From Ferruginibacter sp. (GTDB taxonomy: Bacteria; Bacteroidota; Bacteroidia; Chitinophagales; Chitinophagaceae), in the NCBI GenBank assembly GCA_025351645.1, contig JANXVN010000290.1:1-64000 (forward strand): a stretch of 64,000 nt of DNA, in the 5' to 3' direction. The position numbers and the translations under genes are program-made. Numbering within the stretch: the first letter of the stretch is position 1; each line of letters begins with the position of its first letter. The notes under the pieces were generated by a model. It saw nothing but the letters and a program-made list of their open reading frames with translations, was not told where the DNA came from and made no database searches. Shown one piece after another: positions 21,155 to 30,851 of this stretch.

Positions 21155-22510
21155 ATGAAAATAGAAAAGAAAAATAAAGGGCTGCTGCTTGCCGGGGTAT
21201 TTAATGGGATGCAAAAGTTATCCATACCGATATTTGGTGTTATCAGTACAATGATATTGGCACATATCGGCTTAACTAAAATTGATATGGGCGTATGGTC
21301 TTTATTTCTTGTAATTACTTCTTTTGTAGAAATCATACGGCAGTCGCTTGTAAAAACATCCCTTATAAAATACCTGAACCACAGTGCTGGACAGGATCAT
21401 AAATTAGTATTGTCCGCCGCTGTTTTTTTAAATATATTAGTGACAGCAGCGTTACTTTTTATATTCGTAGTTTTTGCTCCATATTTCTCAGTGCTGCTTA
21501 AAGCTCCGGCATTACGGCCAATGTTATATATCTTTTCGATTGGTATGGTATTGCTAGTACCTTTTTCACATTTCGAATGGATAATGTATAGCAAATCGCA
21601 ATTTAAAGGCTTGTTTTGGACATTCTTTTTTAGGCAGGGCATTAGCCTTGTGCTGATGATTGTTTATCTTATTTTTAATGATAAGCTGTCGTTGAACCTG
21701 CTGGTAATTTTTTATTGCATAGGTATATTAACGGGCATCTTCATCGCATATAGGTTTGTAAAAGAACATCTTGAAAATACTTTTATACTATCTGCTGTAT
21801 GGCTTAAGCAATTATGGCATTTTGGCAAATACGTTTTTGGTACTGGAGTAAGTTCATTAATTTTTTCAAATGCATCGCAAGTAATGCTCTCGCCCATTTT
21901 AGGGAGCACTGCATATACCGCATCGCAAAGCGTAGCTTCCAGGGTCATCAATCTTGCAGATATTCCCTCCCAGGTATTGGGCGACTTGCTTTTTCCTAAA
22001 AGCTCCCGTAAAGAAAACGCCGGGAACAAAGAAGTAATAAAATTTTTTTATGAAAAAGCCGTGGGCGCAACGCTCTGTTTCAATATACCGGTAATATTGG
22101 GTATCGTACTGTTTCCAAAAATCATTATTTTAATATTGGCTGGCCCTAAATATTATGATGCCATACCCTACCTTCAAATTATTAGTATCAGTGGCGTTTT
22201 TATGGCTTTCTTAAAACAGTTCGGCGTAATAATGGATTCTACAGGCCATCCAAAAATAAACTTCTTTACAATGTCAATAATTGCCGCTGTACACCTTTTT
22301 ATTACTTATTATTTTATAAAATATTTTGGTTTTTTGGGCGCTGCATATGCATTGATACCATCACATATAATCGGGTTTATTATAAGCCAGTTAATTCTGT
22401 ATAGGTATTTTGGCATCAAGTTCTTATCTTGTTTTAGACATGCATTTAGCTTTTATCCTGAACTTTTTAAAATGGTTTTAGACAAAGAACAATGGAAAAC
22501 GGCTCAATAA
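21155..22510 (+). CDS. polysaccharide flippase, Wzx-like (MOP superfamily)
   Basis: About 12 TM segments, operon context, LGDLLFPKSSR-type motif of PST transporters. Confidence 0.8.
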   Translation: MKIEKKNKGLLLAGVFNGMQKLSIPIFGVISTMILAHIGLTKIDMGVWSLFLVITSFVEIIRQSLVKTSLIKYLNHSAGQDHKLVLSAAVFLNILVTAALLFIFVVFAPYFSVLLKAPALRPMLYIFSIGMVLLVPFSHFEWIMYSKSQFKGLFWTFFFRQGISLVLMIVYLIFNDKLSLNLLVIFYCIGILTGIFIAYRFVKEHLENTFILSAVWLKQLWHFGKYVFGTGVSSLIFSNASQVMLSPILGSTAYTASQSVASRVINLADIPSQVLGDLLFPKSSRKENAGNKEVIKFFYEKAVGATLCFNIPVILGIVLFPKIIILILAGPKYYDAIPYLQIISISGVFMAFLKQFGVIMDSTGHPKINFFTMSIIAAVHLFITYYFIKYFGFLGAAYALIPSHIIGFIISQLILYRYFGIKFLSCFRHAFSFYPELFKMVLDKEQWKTAQ

Positions 22511-23703
22511 TAAATAGGGATGTAATAATGGTGGGCTTGCAGCCCTGGGACCTGGAAATTGGGGGCAACTTCAAAAATATGGCGTTTCAGATTGCCCGGC
22601 AAAACCGCGTGTTGTACGTAAATAAACCGTTAGATAGAAAAACCGCTTTAACCAGCAAGCTGGACCCTAAAACAATTACCAGGCTTAAAAGTATTAAAAA
22701 AGGCGTTGGTGTTTTAGAAAAAGTTACAACAAACCTTTGGGTATTTAACCCACAAACCATGCTTGAATCAATCAACTGGCTTCCGCCAGGCAGGCTGTAT
22801 AAAATATTTAATAAGCTTAATAATCGCAGGTTTGCCAAACAAATAAAGCAGGCTTGCAATAAACTAGGGTTTAAGCGAAGCTTACTAATTGTAGACAATG
22901 ATTTTTTCAATTCTTTATACCTCAAAGAATACCTTAAAATCGATTTTTCAGTTTATTATTTAAGAGATTACCTGCTCTCTCAGCCCTATTTTTATAAGCA
23001 TGGCGTTTTATCGGAGCCAGAGCTGATGCAAAAAGTTGATATTGTCACTACCAATTCAGTATACCTTACTGAGTACGCACAAAAATACAATGCGAATTCG
23101 TTTTACATTGGGCAAGGCTGCGAGTTTGAGGTTTTTGAAAAAAAAACAGGCCATATACCTATGGATATTGGTGACATACCCAAACCCATCATTGGCTATT
23201 GCGGGGCACTGCTAAGTATACGCCTTGATATCGGCTTGTTGATATCAATTGCAAAGAATAAGCCCCAATGGAGCATAGTTTTAATTGGCCCAGAAGACGA
23301 AGGATTCAAAAAATCAGGATTGCATCATTTAAAAAACGTGTATTTTTTAGGGCATAAAGAGCCCTATTCACTTCCAGATTATGTACATAGCTTTGATGTT
23401 TGCCTTAACCCGCAATTGGTAAACGAAATGACCATTGGTAATTACCCACGCAAAATAGACGAGTACCTGGCTGCTGGCAAGCCCGTTGTTGCCACCGCAA
23501 CAAAAGCAATGGAAGAGTTTGCAGCCTGCACTTATTTATGCAGCGATTTGAATGGCTACCTATTAGCTATTGAAAAAATATTAGCTAGCCAGGATGATGC
23601 AGGGCAAGTACATAGCCGCATTGAGGTGGCAAAATCCCATACATGGGAAAATAGTATTATTAAATTGTACACGGCTATTAATAGCCACCAAAATAAACAA
23701 TAG
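22492..23703 (+). CDS. glycosyltransferase (GT-B, GT1/GT4-like)
   Basis: IIGYCGALLSIRLDIGLL, YFLGHKEPYSLPDYVHSFDVCLNPQ, YPRKIDEYLAAGKPVVAT; overlaps the flippase by 19 nt. Confidence 0.8.
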   Translation: MENGSIINRDVIMVGLQPWDLEIGGNFKNMAFQIARQNRVLYVNKPLDRKTALTSKLDPKTITRLKSIKKGVGVLEKVTTNLWVFNPQTMLESINWLPPGRLYKIFNKLNNRRFAKQIKQACNKLGFKRSLLIVDNDFFNSLYLKEYLKIDFSVYYLRDYLLSQPYFYKHGVLSEPELMQKVDIVTTNSVYLTEYAQKYNANSFYIGQGCEFEVFEKKTGHIPMDIGDIPKPIIGYCGALLSIRLDIGLLISIAKNKPQWSIVLIGPEDEGFKKSGLHHLKNVYFLGHKEPYSLPDYVHSFDVCLNPQLVNEMTIGNYPRKIDEYLAAGKPVVATATKAMEEFAACTYLCSDLNGYLLAIEKILASQDDAGQVHSRIEVAKSHTWENSIIKLYTAINSHQNKQ

Positions 23704-23823
23704 ATGCAACAAGGGCCATTTAACGACGAAGAAGAAAAAATCGACTATTTTACCGAGTTTATAACAATACTTTTTGTAACAACTGTATTAGCTTTTTTAT
23801 TTATAAAAATCATGTTCTACTAA
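23704..23823 (+). CDS. 39-aa small single-TM protein MQQGPFNDEEEKIDYFTEFITILFVTTVLAFLFIKIMFY
   Basis: ATG immediately after the upstream GT stop, TAA 8 nt before the downstream GTG start; acidic head + one hydrophobic helix; below the ORF-track size cutoff. Confidence 0.65.
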   Translation: MQQGPFNDEEEKIDYFTEFITILFVTTVLAFLFIKIMFY

Positions 23824-23831
23824 TTGCTACT

Positions 23832-25337
23832 GTGCCTACTCAATCAATACATATTATTAGTAAACTTCATCATTGGTTAAAAAGTGAATTTATTCAAAAA
23901 AAATTCCTTGGCCCATGGGGAATTGTACCGTTAATTTTACTTGCGGTTGCCGGCGGAGTATTGGCAGCCAATAATCTTTTTTTGGTCCCTTTAGCGGCAG
24001 GTACGGCTTTGTTAGCAATCATTATTGTTTATTACTGCCTTTTTCACCCTTTAAAAGGTTTTTACATCGTAAGTTTTATAGGTTTTTTTGTCTTTTACCC
24101 AAACCATCTTTTAGGAAGAGATGTTTTGCCGCTAAATACCGGACTAGAGATACTTATTATTTTCGTATTTTTTGGGACAGGCATTTCAAAAAAATCAGAA
24201 ATTAACCGGGAGCATGGGCTTTCAAAAACATTTATTTCAATTACCTTGTTTCTAATAACATTTTATATTGGGCTGCAGGCTTTAAACCCCAACGTATATG
24301 GTTTAAGTGGGTGGTTTACAGCATTTAAACGTTCTATAGTTTTTGTATTGATATATATAATCGCCTATCGCCTTATCGATACCGAAAAAAAGTTTATTTA
24401 TTTTGTACGTTTTTGGATCATCATGTCTTTAGTGGCAGCTTTTTATGGCTGTTTGCAGCAATGGTTTGGCTATTTATCCCTGGAAATGAACTACATCAGG
24501 AATATACCAGGAGCATATGAAATTTTGAACCAGGGAGGGCAACTGCGTAAATTTTCTTTTTTGGCAGATGTTGTTTCTTTTGGTGTGTTAGCCGGGTGTA
24601 TGGCCTTATTTACCCTTCTGCTTGCTATCAACGAAAAAAATACAAAAAGAAAAATTTGGTTATTTATATTTTCAATATTTATGGCTTTAGGCATGGCTTA
24701 TTCAGGTACCAGGACTGTTACCATAATTATACCCACAGGCCTGGCACTTTATTGCTTATTAAGGATAAAGCATAAAACAACGTTAGTAACAATATTTTTA
24801 GCCATTTTAGGAGCCATAGCGGTGTTGTTTGCTCCTATTTATGACAATGCAACGCTCACCAGGATAAGGTCTACTTTTGATACCGAAGATCCATCGCTGG
24901 ATGTTAGGAACATCAACCGGCATTACATTCAGCCCTACATGCAAAGCCACCCCCTTGGCGGAGGTATTGGAACTACAAATGGTGCAGGTTTGTACAACCA
25001 CCCGGGGCACCCGTTGGCTGGTTTTGCAACAGATAGCGGTTTTTTAAAAGAAGGGCTGGAAATTGGATGGATAGGGCTTTTTTTAGTGATTTTATTTGAT
25101 TTATCTATTCTATATCAAGGAATTAACTATTACTTTAAAATGAAGGATACGCAATTAAAACTTTATGTAGTCGTTATTTTATGCACGTTGTTTGCAAACA
25201 TTGTAACACAGTATGCTCAGGAAACGGTGGGGCAGTTCCCCTTCGCCATATTCTTTTTTTCTTCCTTATCTTTAATGAAAAGGCTGCTTGAATTTGATAA
25301 AGAAAAAAGGAATACCAGCCCGGCACTGGATTTATAA
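23832..25337 (+). CDS. O-antigen polymerase/ligase-like protein (Wzy/WaaL family), GTG start
   Basis: Multi-TM, large periplasmic loop with NINRHYIQPYMQSHPLGGGIGTTNG..HPGHPLAGFATDSGFLKEGLEIGWIGL typical of Wzy_C. Confidence 0.82.
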   Translation: MPTQSIHIISKLHHWLKSEFIQKKFLGPWGIVPLILLAVAGGVLAANNLFLVPLAAGTALLAIIIVYYCLFHPLKGFYIVSFIGFFVFYPNHLLGRDVLPLNTGLEILIIFVFFGTGISKKSEINREHGLSKTFISITLFLITFYIGLQALNPNVYGLSGWFTAFKRSIVFVLIYIIAYRLIDTEKKFIYFVRFWIIMSLVAAFYGCLQQWFGYLSLEMNYIRNIPGAYEILNQGGQLRKFSFLADVVSFGVLAGCMALFTLLLAINEKNTKRKIWLFIFSIFMALGMAYSGTRTVTIIIPTGLALYCLLRIKHKTTLVTIFLAILGAIAVLFAPIYDNATLTRIRSTFDTEDPSLDVRNINRHYIQPYMQSHPLGGGIGTTNGAGLYNHPGHPLAGFATDSGFLKEGLEIGWIGLFLVILFDLSILYQGINYYFKMKDTQLKLYVVVILCTLFANIVTQYAQETVGQFPFAIFFFSSLSLMKRLLEFDKEKRNTSPALDL

Positions 25338-25347
25338 ACAAATAGTG

Positions 25348-25439
25348 CATTGTGCTTGAGTTAGCGATGTTTATGTTTGTAGTTACTTCACCCTATCCCT
25401 TTCAAAAAACTGAAGAAAGGGCTTAACTTATTGGCAGTA
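25348..25439. repeat. decayed copy of the 91-bp element inside the EPS locus
   Basis: cattgtgcttgagttagcgatgtttatgtttgtagttacttcaccctatccctttcaaaaaactgaagaaagggcttaacttattggcagta aligns end to end with copy 1. Confidence 0.75.
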
Positions 25440-25478
25440 AATAATAATAGTATTTTTTCAATTTAAAAAAACACACAG

Positions 25479-26318
25479 ATGAAGCATTTTATTTTAATGC
25501 TAATAATATTGCTAAGCTTAAGCACTGCTTCAATTTCTCAACACATCCCTTCTAAGGAAGGTAATACAAAAGAAAAAATTGCAGGCGATAAAGCTAACCC
25601 AAATAGCAAACCAAATAGTACCGTAAGAAAAAACATAAACCTTGATACAAGCAATACAAAAAAGAAATCGCTAGTAGCCCCTATAGCTTTAAGCCAACGT
25701 GCGCAAGATTTATTAAACCCTAAAAATGATTCTCTTATAAAAGCGAAACTGGTAAAGCTCGCCATGAATAATCCCCAGCTTAAAATAGCAGATGCAACTA
25801 TCCAAATAGCAAAGTCGGATATTTCAAAAGCTAATAATAGTTGGCTTAGCTCTGTAAATGCCAGCGCCAACATTAATGAATTTGTTGTAAATGGCTCACC
25901 GGGTGCGCTCTACTATCCTAAGTACAATTTTGGCTTATCCATACCTTTTGATATTGCCTCCAAAACCAAAAACCTAAAGAAAACTGCCAAAGAAAATTTA
26001 ATCATCAATAATGAATTAAAAAAAGATAAAGAAGAAGCTATAAAAGCCCAGGTGCTGATTGCTTATGAAAATTATAAAGAAGAAAGAGAACTGGTTCTAA
26101 TTGAAAAAAGTTTTATAGAGTATAAGTTTGCGGCCGATGAAGGAGCGCAGCAATCTTTTACCGATGGCGAAATAACTATGGACGAAATGAATAAAATGCA
26201 CCAGGCATATTTGCAGGAAAAAGAAAAACTTATAACCAGGCAAAAGGGCCTTAATATAGCCATCATTATGTTGGAACAAATTGTTGGAGTACCGCTGGCA
26301 GAAGCAATCAAGCTTTAA
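25479..26318 (+). CDS. TolC-family outer membrane efflux-like protein, half-length (279 aa)
   Basis: Signal peptide; LAMNNPQLKIADATIQIAKSDISKANNSWLSSVNASANIN and long amphipathic helices; only one OEP-like repeat. Confidence 0.65.
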   Translation: MKHFILMLIILLSLSTASISQHIPSKEGNTKEKIAGDKANPNSKPNSTVRKNINLDTSNTKKKSLVAPIALSQRAQDLLNPKNDSLIKAKLVKLAMNNPQLKIADATIQIAKSDISKANNSWLSSVNASANINEFVVNGSPGALYYPKYNFGLSIPFDIASKTKNLKKTAKENLIINNELKKDKEEAIKAQVLIAYENYKEERELVLIEKSFIEYKFAADEGAQQSFTDGEITMDEMNKMHQAYLQEKEKLITRQKGLNIAIIMLEQIVGVPLAEAIKL

Positions 26319-26333
26319 AATACATTATTTAGT

Positions 26334-26909
26334 ATGAATCGCAGAAAGGCAATTTTCTCTATTTTTTTATTAGGCGGTGCAGGAGCAGTTAGTTACTCCG
26401 CGCTTACGTGGTACCAGCACGCCAAAACACCTGACTTTACATTTTTAAACAATAATGAAGCTTTAATTGCCGATTTAGCGGAAGTAATAATTCCTGCAAC
26501 TTCTACGCCAGGTGCAAAAGATGTGATGGCGCAGAAAACAATTATCAGTCTTATAAAGCAATGCGAAGATAGAAAAAACCAAAACAATTTCATAAATGGG
26601 CTTAGAGATATAATAAAGTATGCTGATAAAAAATTTGGAAAACCTTTTACGAGTTTATCGCCGGCTGAACAAAAAACTATTGTCGCCCATTTTCAGGAAG
26701 AAGGTAGAAATTTTTCAGGTACATCAGGAAAAATAAAAAACAAATTATTGGGCAAATCATTTTTTGAAATTTTACGGTATTACACAACGGTTGCTTTTTG
26801 CACTTCGCAGGGTGGTGCCAATAATGCATTAGCTTACAGCCTTATTCCCGGTAAATATATTTCATGCATTAACCTCTCTCCAGGGCAAAGGGCCTGGGCT
26901 ACTAAATAG
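26334..26909 (+). CDS. gluconate 2-dehydrogenase subunit 3 family protein
   Basis: NRRKAIFSIFLLGGAGA N-terminus, ALIADLAEVIIPATSTPGAKD, adjacent GMC oxidoreductase. Confidence 0.8.
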   Translation: MNRRKAIFSIFLLGGAGAVSYSALTWYQHAKTPDFTFLNNNEALIADLAEVIIPATSTPGAKDVMAQKTIISLIKQCEDRKNQNNFINGLRDIIKYADKKFGKPFTSLSPAEQKTIVAHFQEEGRNFSGTSGKIKNKLLGKSFFEILRYYTTVAFCTSQGGANNALAYSLIPGKYISCINLSPGQRAWATK

Positions 26910-26914
26910 AAAAA

Positions 26915-28645
26915 ATGGGACAAAACCAGCAAACGAAGCTTATTAACGTTATCGGCAAAGCGGAAGTAGAAATTACTTATGATGCCATAGTGGTTGGAAG
27001 TGGCATTAGCGGGGGCTGGGCAGCAAAAGAACTATGCGAAAAAGGGCTGCGCACCTTATTGCTGGACAGGGGCCGAAATGTAGAACACATTAAGGACTAC
27101 CCCACTGCCATGATGAACCCATGGGATTTTAATAACAGGCTGGAAACTGAAGCTGCATACAGGAGCGAAAACCCTGTGCAAAGCAGCGTTTCGAACGACA
27201 CTAATAAGCACTTTTTTGTAAACGATAAAGAACATCCTTACATAGCGCAAAAGCCCTTTAACTGGGTTAGAGGTTACCAGGTAGGTGGGCGGTCCCTAAC
27301 GTGGGGCAGGCAAACCTATAGGCTTAGCGACCTGGATTTTGAAGCAAATTTAAAGGATGGGCATGGAACGGATTGGCCGTTACGGTATAAAGACATTGCG
27401 CCCTGGTACGACTATGTAGAATCTTATGTAGGCATTACCGGGCAGGCTGAAGGCATCCCGCATTTACCGGATGGAGTTTTTTTACCCCCAATGGAAATGA
27501 ATTGTATTGAAAAAAATTTTTCGGGAAAAATAAAAACACATTATAAAGATAGGCTTGTAATTAATGGAAGAGCAGCTAACCTAAGTAAAGGCTGGCTTGG
27601 CAGAGGGCCTTGCCAGTATAGGAACCTTTGCGACAGGGGCTGCCCTTTTGGTGGATATTTTAGCAGTAATTCAGCTACAATACCCTCTGCCGCTGCAACC
27701 GGCAACCTTTCGCTAAGGCCGCACTCTATAGTTTCGCAAGTTATTTACGATGAGCAAACAGGCAAAGCAAAAGGAGTAATTGTTGTAGATGAACTTACTA
27801 AAGAGACTTTTGAGTACCATGCAAAAGTTATATTCCTCAACGCTTCCACGGTAGCTACTGCTTCTATATTGCTTCAATCAGTCAGTAAAACTTTTCCTAA
27901 CGGATTAGGCAATTCAAGTGGGCAGGTTGGCTTAAATTTGATGGACCACCACTCTGGGGCTGGTGCCAGCGGAGAACATGAGCAGTTTAAGGACACCTAT
28001 TATTCTGGAAGGCGCCCTACAGGAATTTACGTGCCCCGGTTCAGGAACATAAACGGGCAAACAGGCAAACAAGAATTTGTACGTGGCTATGCATACCAGG
28101 CCCATGGCGAACGGAGGGAGTGGAAAGATACTTTAATGATTACTGGCGATGGGTTTGGCGAATCTTATAAAAACCTGCTTACAACGCCTGGCCCATGGAC
28201 TATGTGGATGGGTTACTGGGGCGAATGCCTTCCCAATGCTGCTAATGCCGTTACCCTGGACCATACACAGAAAGACAACTGGGGAATGCCTATGGTTAAA
28301 ATTGATTTTAGTTTCGGTAAAAATGAACAGCTGATGCGGCAGGATGCAATAGAAAGTGCTGCAGAAATGTTATCTGTGGGAGGCTTTAAAAATATAAAAA
28401 CCTTTGATTATAATTTCCCAGGCGGCACTACCGTGCATGAAATGGGTACGGCAAGAATGGGGCTAGACCCTAAAACATCTGTATTGAATAAGTTTAACCA
28501 GATGCATGACGTAAAAAATGTGTTTATTACAGATGGAAGCTGTATGCCATCCGGAGGTTGCCAAAATCCATCCCTTACCTATATGGCGCTTACAGCAAGG
28601 GCCTGCGACTACGCTGTTACGGTACTAAAAAATAATAATCTTTAA
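26915..28645 (+). CDS. GMC family oxidoreductase (large flavoprotein subunit)
   Basis: YDAIVVGSGISGGWAAKELCEKGLRTLLLDRG, RGYQVGGRSLTWGRQTYR, C-terminal GTARMGLDPKTSVLNKFNQMHDVKNVFITDGSCMPSGGCQNPSLTYMALT. Confidence 0.9.
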   Translation: MGQNQQTKLINVIGKAEVEITYDAIVVGSGISGGWAAKELCEKGLRTLLLDRGRNVEHIKDYPTAMMNPWDFNNRLETEAAYRSENPVQSSVSNDTNKHFFVNDKEHPYIAQKPFNWVRGYQVGGRSLTWGRQTYRLSDLDFEANLKDGHGTDWPLRYKDIAPWYDYVESYVGITGQAEGIPHLPDGVFLPPMEMNCIEKNFSGKIKTHYKDRLVINGRAANLSKGWLGRGPCQYRNLCDRGCPFGGYFSSNSATIPSAAATGNLSLRPHSIVSQVIYDEQTGKAKGVIVVDELTKETFEYHAKVIFLNASTVATASILLQSVSKTFPNGLGNSSGQVGLNLMDHHSGAGASGEHEQFKDTYYSGRRPTGIYVPRFRNINGQTGKQEFVRGYAYQAHGERREWKDTLMITGDGFGESYKNLLTTPGPWTMWMGYWGECLPNAANAVTLDHTQKDNWGMPMVKIDFSFGKNEQLMRQDAIESAAEMLSVGGFKNIKTFDYNFPGGTTVHEMGTARMGLDPKTSVLNKFNQMHDVKNVFITDGSCMPSGGCQNPSLTYMALTARACDYAVTVLKNNNL

Positions 28646-28797
28646 AAAAGCTAATTGGTTTTTATACTAACCGTGTTCAATAATAAAAAATAAATTTATA
28701 GATTAAATCAAACTTTTAGATGCTGTGTTATACATCAAATATGATGAGAAAGAATTTCAAAAATGGAAACTTTTAGGAAATATTTTTTTAGCATTAA

Positions 28798-29469
28798 TTA
28801 AGGCTTTGCTAATAGTACCTGTTCTGTAATAATAATATCCATTGGGTTGGTAATTTTTACGTTACCCTCCTCTCCTTCTATTAAATTTACTTTTAACCCA
28901 AATGCTTCAACTACGGTGGCTTCGTCGGTAAATTTATCTTTATAATCTATTTTATAAGCGGGCAGTAAAATTTTGCTATGGAATGTTTGTGGTGTTTGTA
29001 CCATCTTTATCCGGGTACGTTCAATGGCTTCATTATCATCGCCTTTTATTAGCCGTACACTGTCTTTACAATCCACTACAGGTATGGCAGAACCAAAATC
29101 AATGGCTGCTTCGTAGCACCGTTTTATCAAATCTGTACTTACCAAACATCGTACGCCATCATGTACAAATACCATACTTTCTTCGGTAATTAATGCCAGC
29201 CCATTTTGCACGGAGTGAAACCTGGTGCGGCCACCTTCGGTTATTTGTATACGGGTATAATCAAAAAAAGCATCGATAATTTCTTGCCCGGCTGCTATAT
29301 GCTCTTCGGGCAAAACCAATATTATGCTAAGGTCTGCATACGATTTTAAAAATGTATCGATAGTGTAATACAGCACTGGCTTGCCATTTAGCAACAAAAA
29401 CTGCTTGGGCAAAGTACTGTTCATCCGGGTACCGGCTCCCCCGGCAACTATTACTGCAATTTTTTTCAT
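28798..29469 (-). CDS. ispD: 2-C-methyl-D-erythritol 4-phosphate cytidylyltransferase
   Basis: VAGGAGTRMNSTLPKQFLLLNGKPVLYYTI, VFVHDGVRCLVS, TPQTFH, TDEATVVEAFG; internal ATG preferred to the listed upstream start (29499). Confidence 0.92.
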   Translation of the reverse strand: MKKIAVIVAGGAGTRMNSTLPKQFLLLNGKPVLYYTIDTFLKSYADLSIILVLPEEHIAAGQEIIDAFFDYTRIQITEGGRTRFHSVQNGLALITEESMVFVHDGVRCLVSTDLIKRCYEAAIDFGSAIPVVDCKDSVRLIKGDDNEAIERTRIKMVQTPQTFHSKILLPAYKIDYKDKFTDEATVVEAFGLKVNLIEGEEGNVKITNPMDIIITEQVLLAKP

Positions 29470-29526
29470 TATTGCAAATTTATAAATATTAAGGTACAAT
29501 AAAGATTTAGTAATTATTTTGCAGTC

Positions 29527-30093
29527 ATGTTTTTTAAACGGAAAGGCTGTTATTTATTAGGGCTGCTTTTATTAGCAGGCTGCGGCAAAAAAGAACTGCC
29601 CATAGAAAAGGTATTAGCCTTGCAACAAATGAGCGGCCTGGCAACGGTAGAATATGTGGTGACCAAAATTATAAAGGCAAACGATAATGAAGCCTGGTAT
29701 AAATTTGGCGATAGAAAGATATTGATGAGCTGTAAAGCTACGCTTACTGCAGGCATAGATTTATCTGCAGTTAAAGCCAATCAGGTAAATATAGATGGAA
29801 AGGCAATTAGCTTAACATTGCCGCACTCCAAATTATTAGCCATCAATATAAAGCCGGAAGATATTGTTGCAGAATATGAAGAAGTGGATGTGCTAAGGCA
29901 GCCGTTTACCAGCGAAGAGCGGAATGCGTTAGCGGTACAGGCAGAGAACCAGATAAAGGCTAGCATTGGTGAGCTGGGCATACTGCAAACCGCAGAAACC
30001 AACGCCTCCTTATTTGTAAACAATTTCCTGCATCATTTGGGGTACGAAACAATCAGCATCAACTTTGATAACCTAACCCTACCCAATAATTAA
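29527..30093 (+). CDS. DUF4230 domain lipoprotein
   Basis: LLLLAGCGKK lipobox; DRKILMSCKATLTAGIDLSAVKANQVNIDGKAISLTLPHSKLL. Confidence 0.75.
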   Translation: MFFKRKGCYLLGLLLLAGCGKKELPIEKVLALQQMSGLATVEYVVTKIIKANDNEAWYKFGDRKILMSCKATLTAGIDLSAVKANQVNIDGKAISLTLPHSKLLAINIKPEDIVAEYEEVDVLRQPFTSEERNALAVQAENQIKASIGELGILQTAETNASLFVNNFLHHLGYETISINFDNLTLPNN

Positions 30094-30731
30094 TGCGCAA
30101 ACGACTGACAAAATTTGTACTTATAATATTGCTGCTGCTGGCTGCAATATGGCTTTATAAACATCCCGACTGGTTATCTTCATTTAAAAATTTATTTAGC
30201 AGCAAACATCTTGAAATTGAAAACACAGCCATTATTGTAAAAGAAATAAATGCTTTGGCACAGTTAGTTACCATAACTTCTTACAACGAGGTAGTGATAG
30301 AAGAGATAATTAATGGAGCCCCTATTTTTAATAATCCAGCAATACCTACTATTTTAAGTGTGCCAAACCTTAGGTACGGGGATAGAAAATTAGTACTGAT
30401 TGGAAAGGGCAGGGTGCTTGCTGGCATTGACCTTACAAAGCTTACCCACAAAGAGGTGTTTATTAAAGATGACTCAATTTCCGTCACTTTACCCAAAGCA
30501 CAAATTTTGCAAACCATCATCAACCCATCTGACTACGACACGTTTGAAGAAACAGGCAACTGGAGCGATGAAGAAACAAGGGCTGTAAAAGTAAAGCTGC
30601 GGGATAAATTAATAAATACCGTTTTAAAAGAACATATTTTAGAAAAAGCCGAAGCAAAAGCGAAGCTGGTGATGGAAAGCTTTATTGGTACTGTTGGGTT
30701 TAAAAAAGTTACGGTTCTATCTGCCCCGTAA
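30093..30731 (+). CDS. DUF4230 domain protein, paralogue of the upstream gene
   Basis: DRKLVLIGKGRVLAGIDLTKLTHKEVFIKDDSISVTLPKAQIL; stop/start overlap taATG with the upstream gene. Confidence 0.75.
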   Translation: MRKRLTKFVLIILLLLAAIWLYKHPDWLSSFKNLFSSKHLEIENTAIIVKEINALAQLVTITSYNEVVIEEIINGAPIFNNPAIPTILSVPNLRYGDRKLVLIGKGRVLAGIDLTKLTHKEVFIKDDSISVTLPKAQILQTIINPSDYDTFEETGNWSDEETRAVKVKLRDKLINTVLKEHILEKAEAKAKLVMESFIGTVGFKKVTVLSAP

Positions 30732-30851
30732 CAACTTACAATTTGATTTCTAATCTATGATGTGTGATACCGGATTTTTAGCTTGTTATTATGCTGCAAC
30801 CAACTCAATTGTTGTGTACCATTTTAATCCTAAAATTTTATAATCATAATT

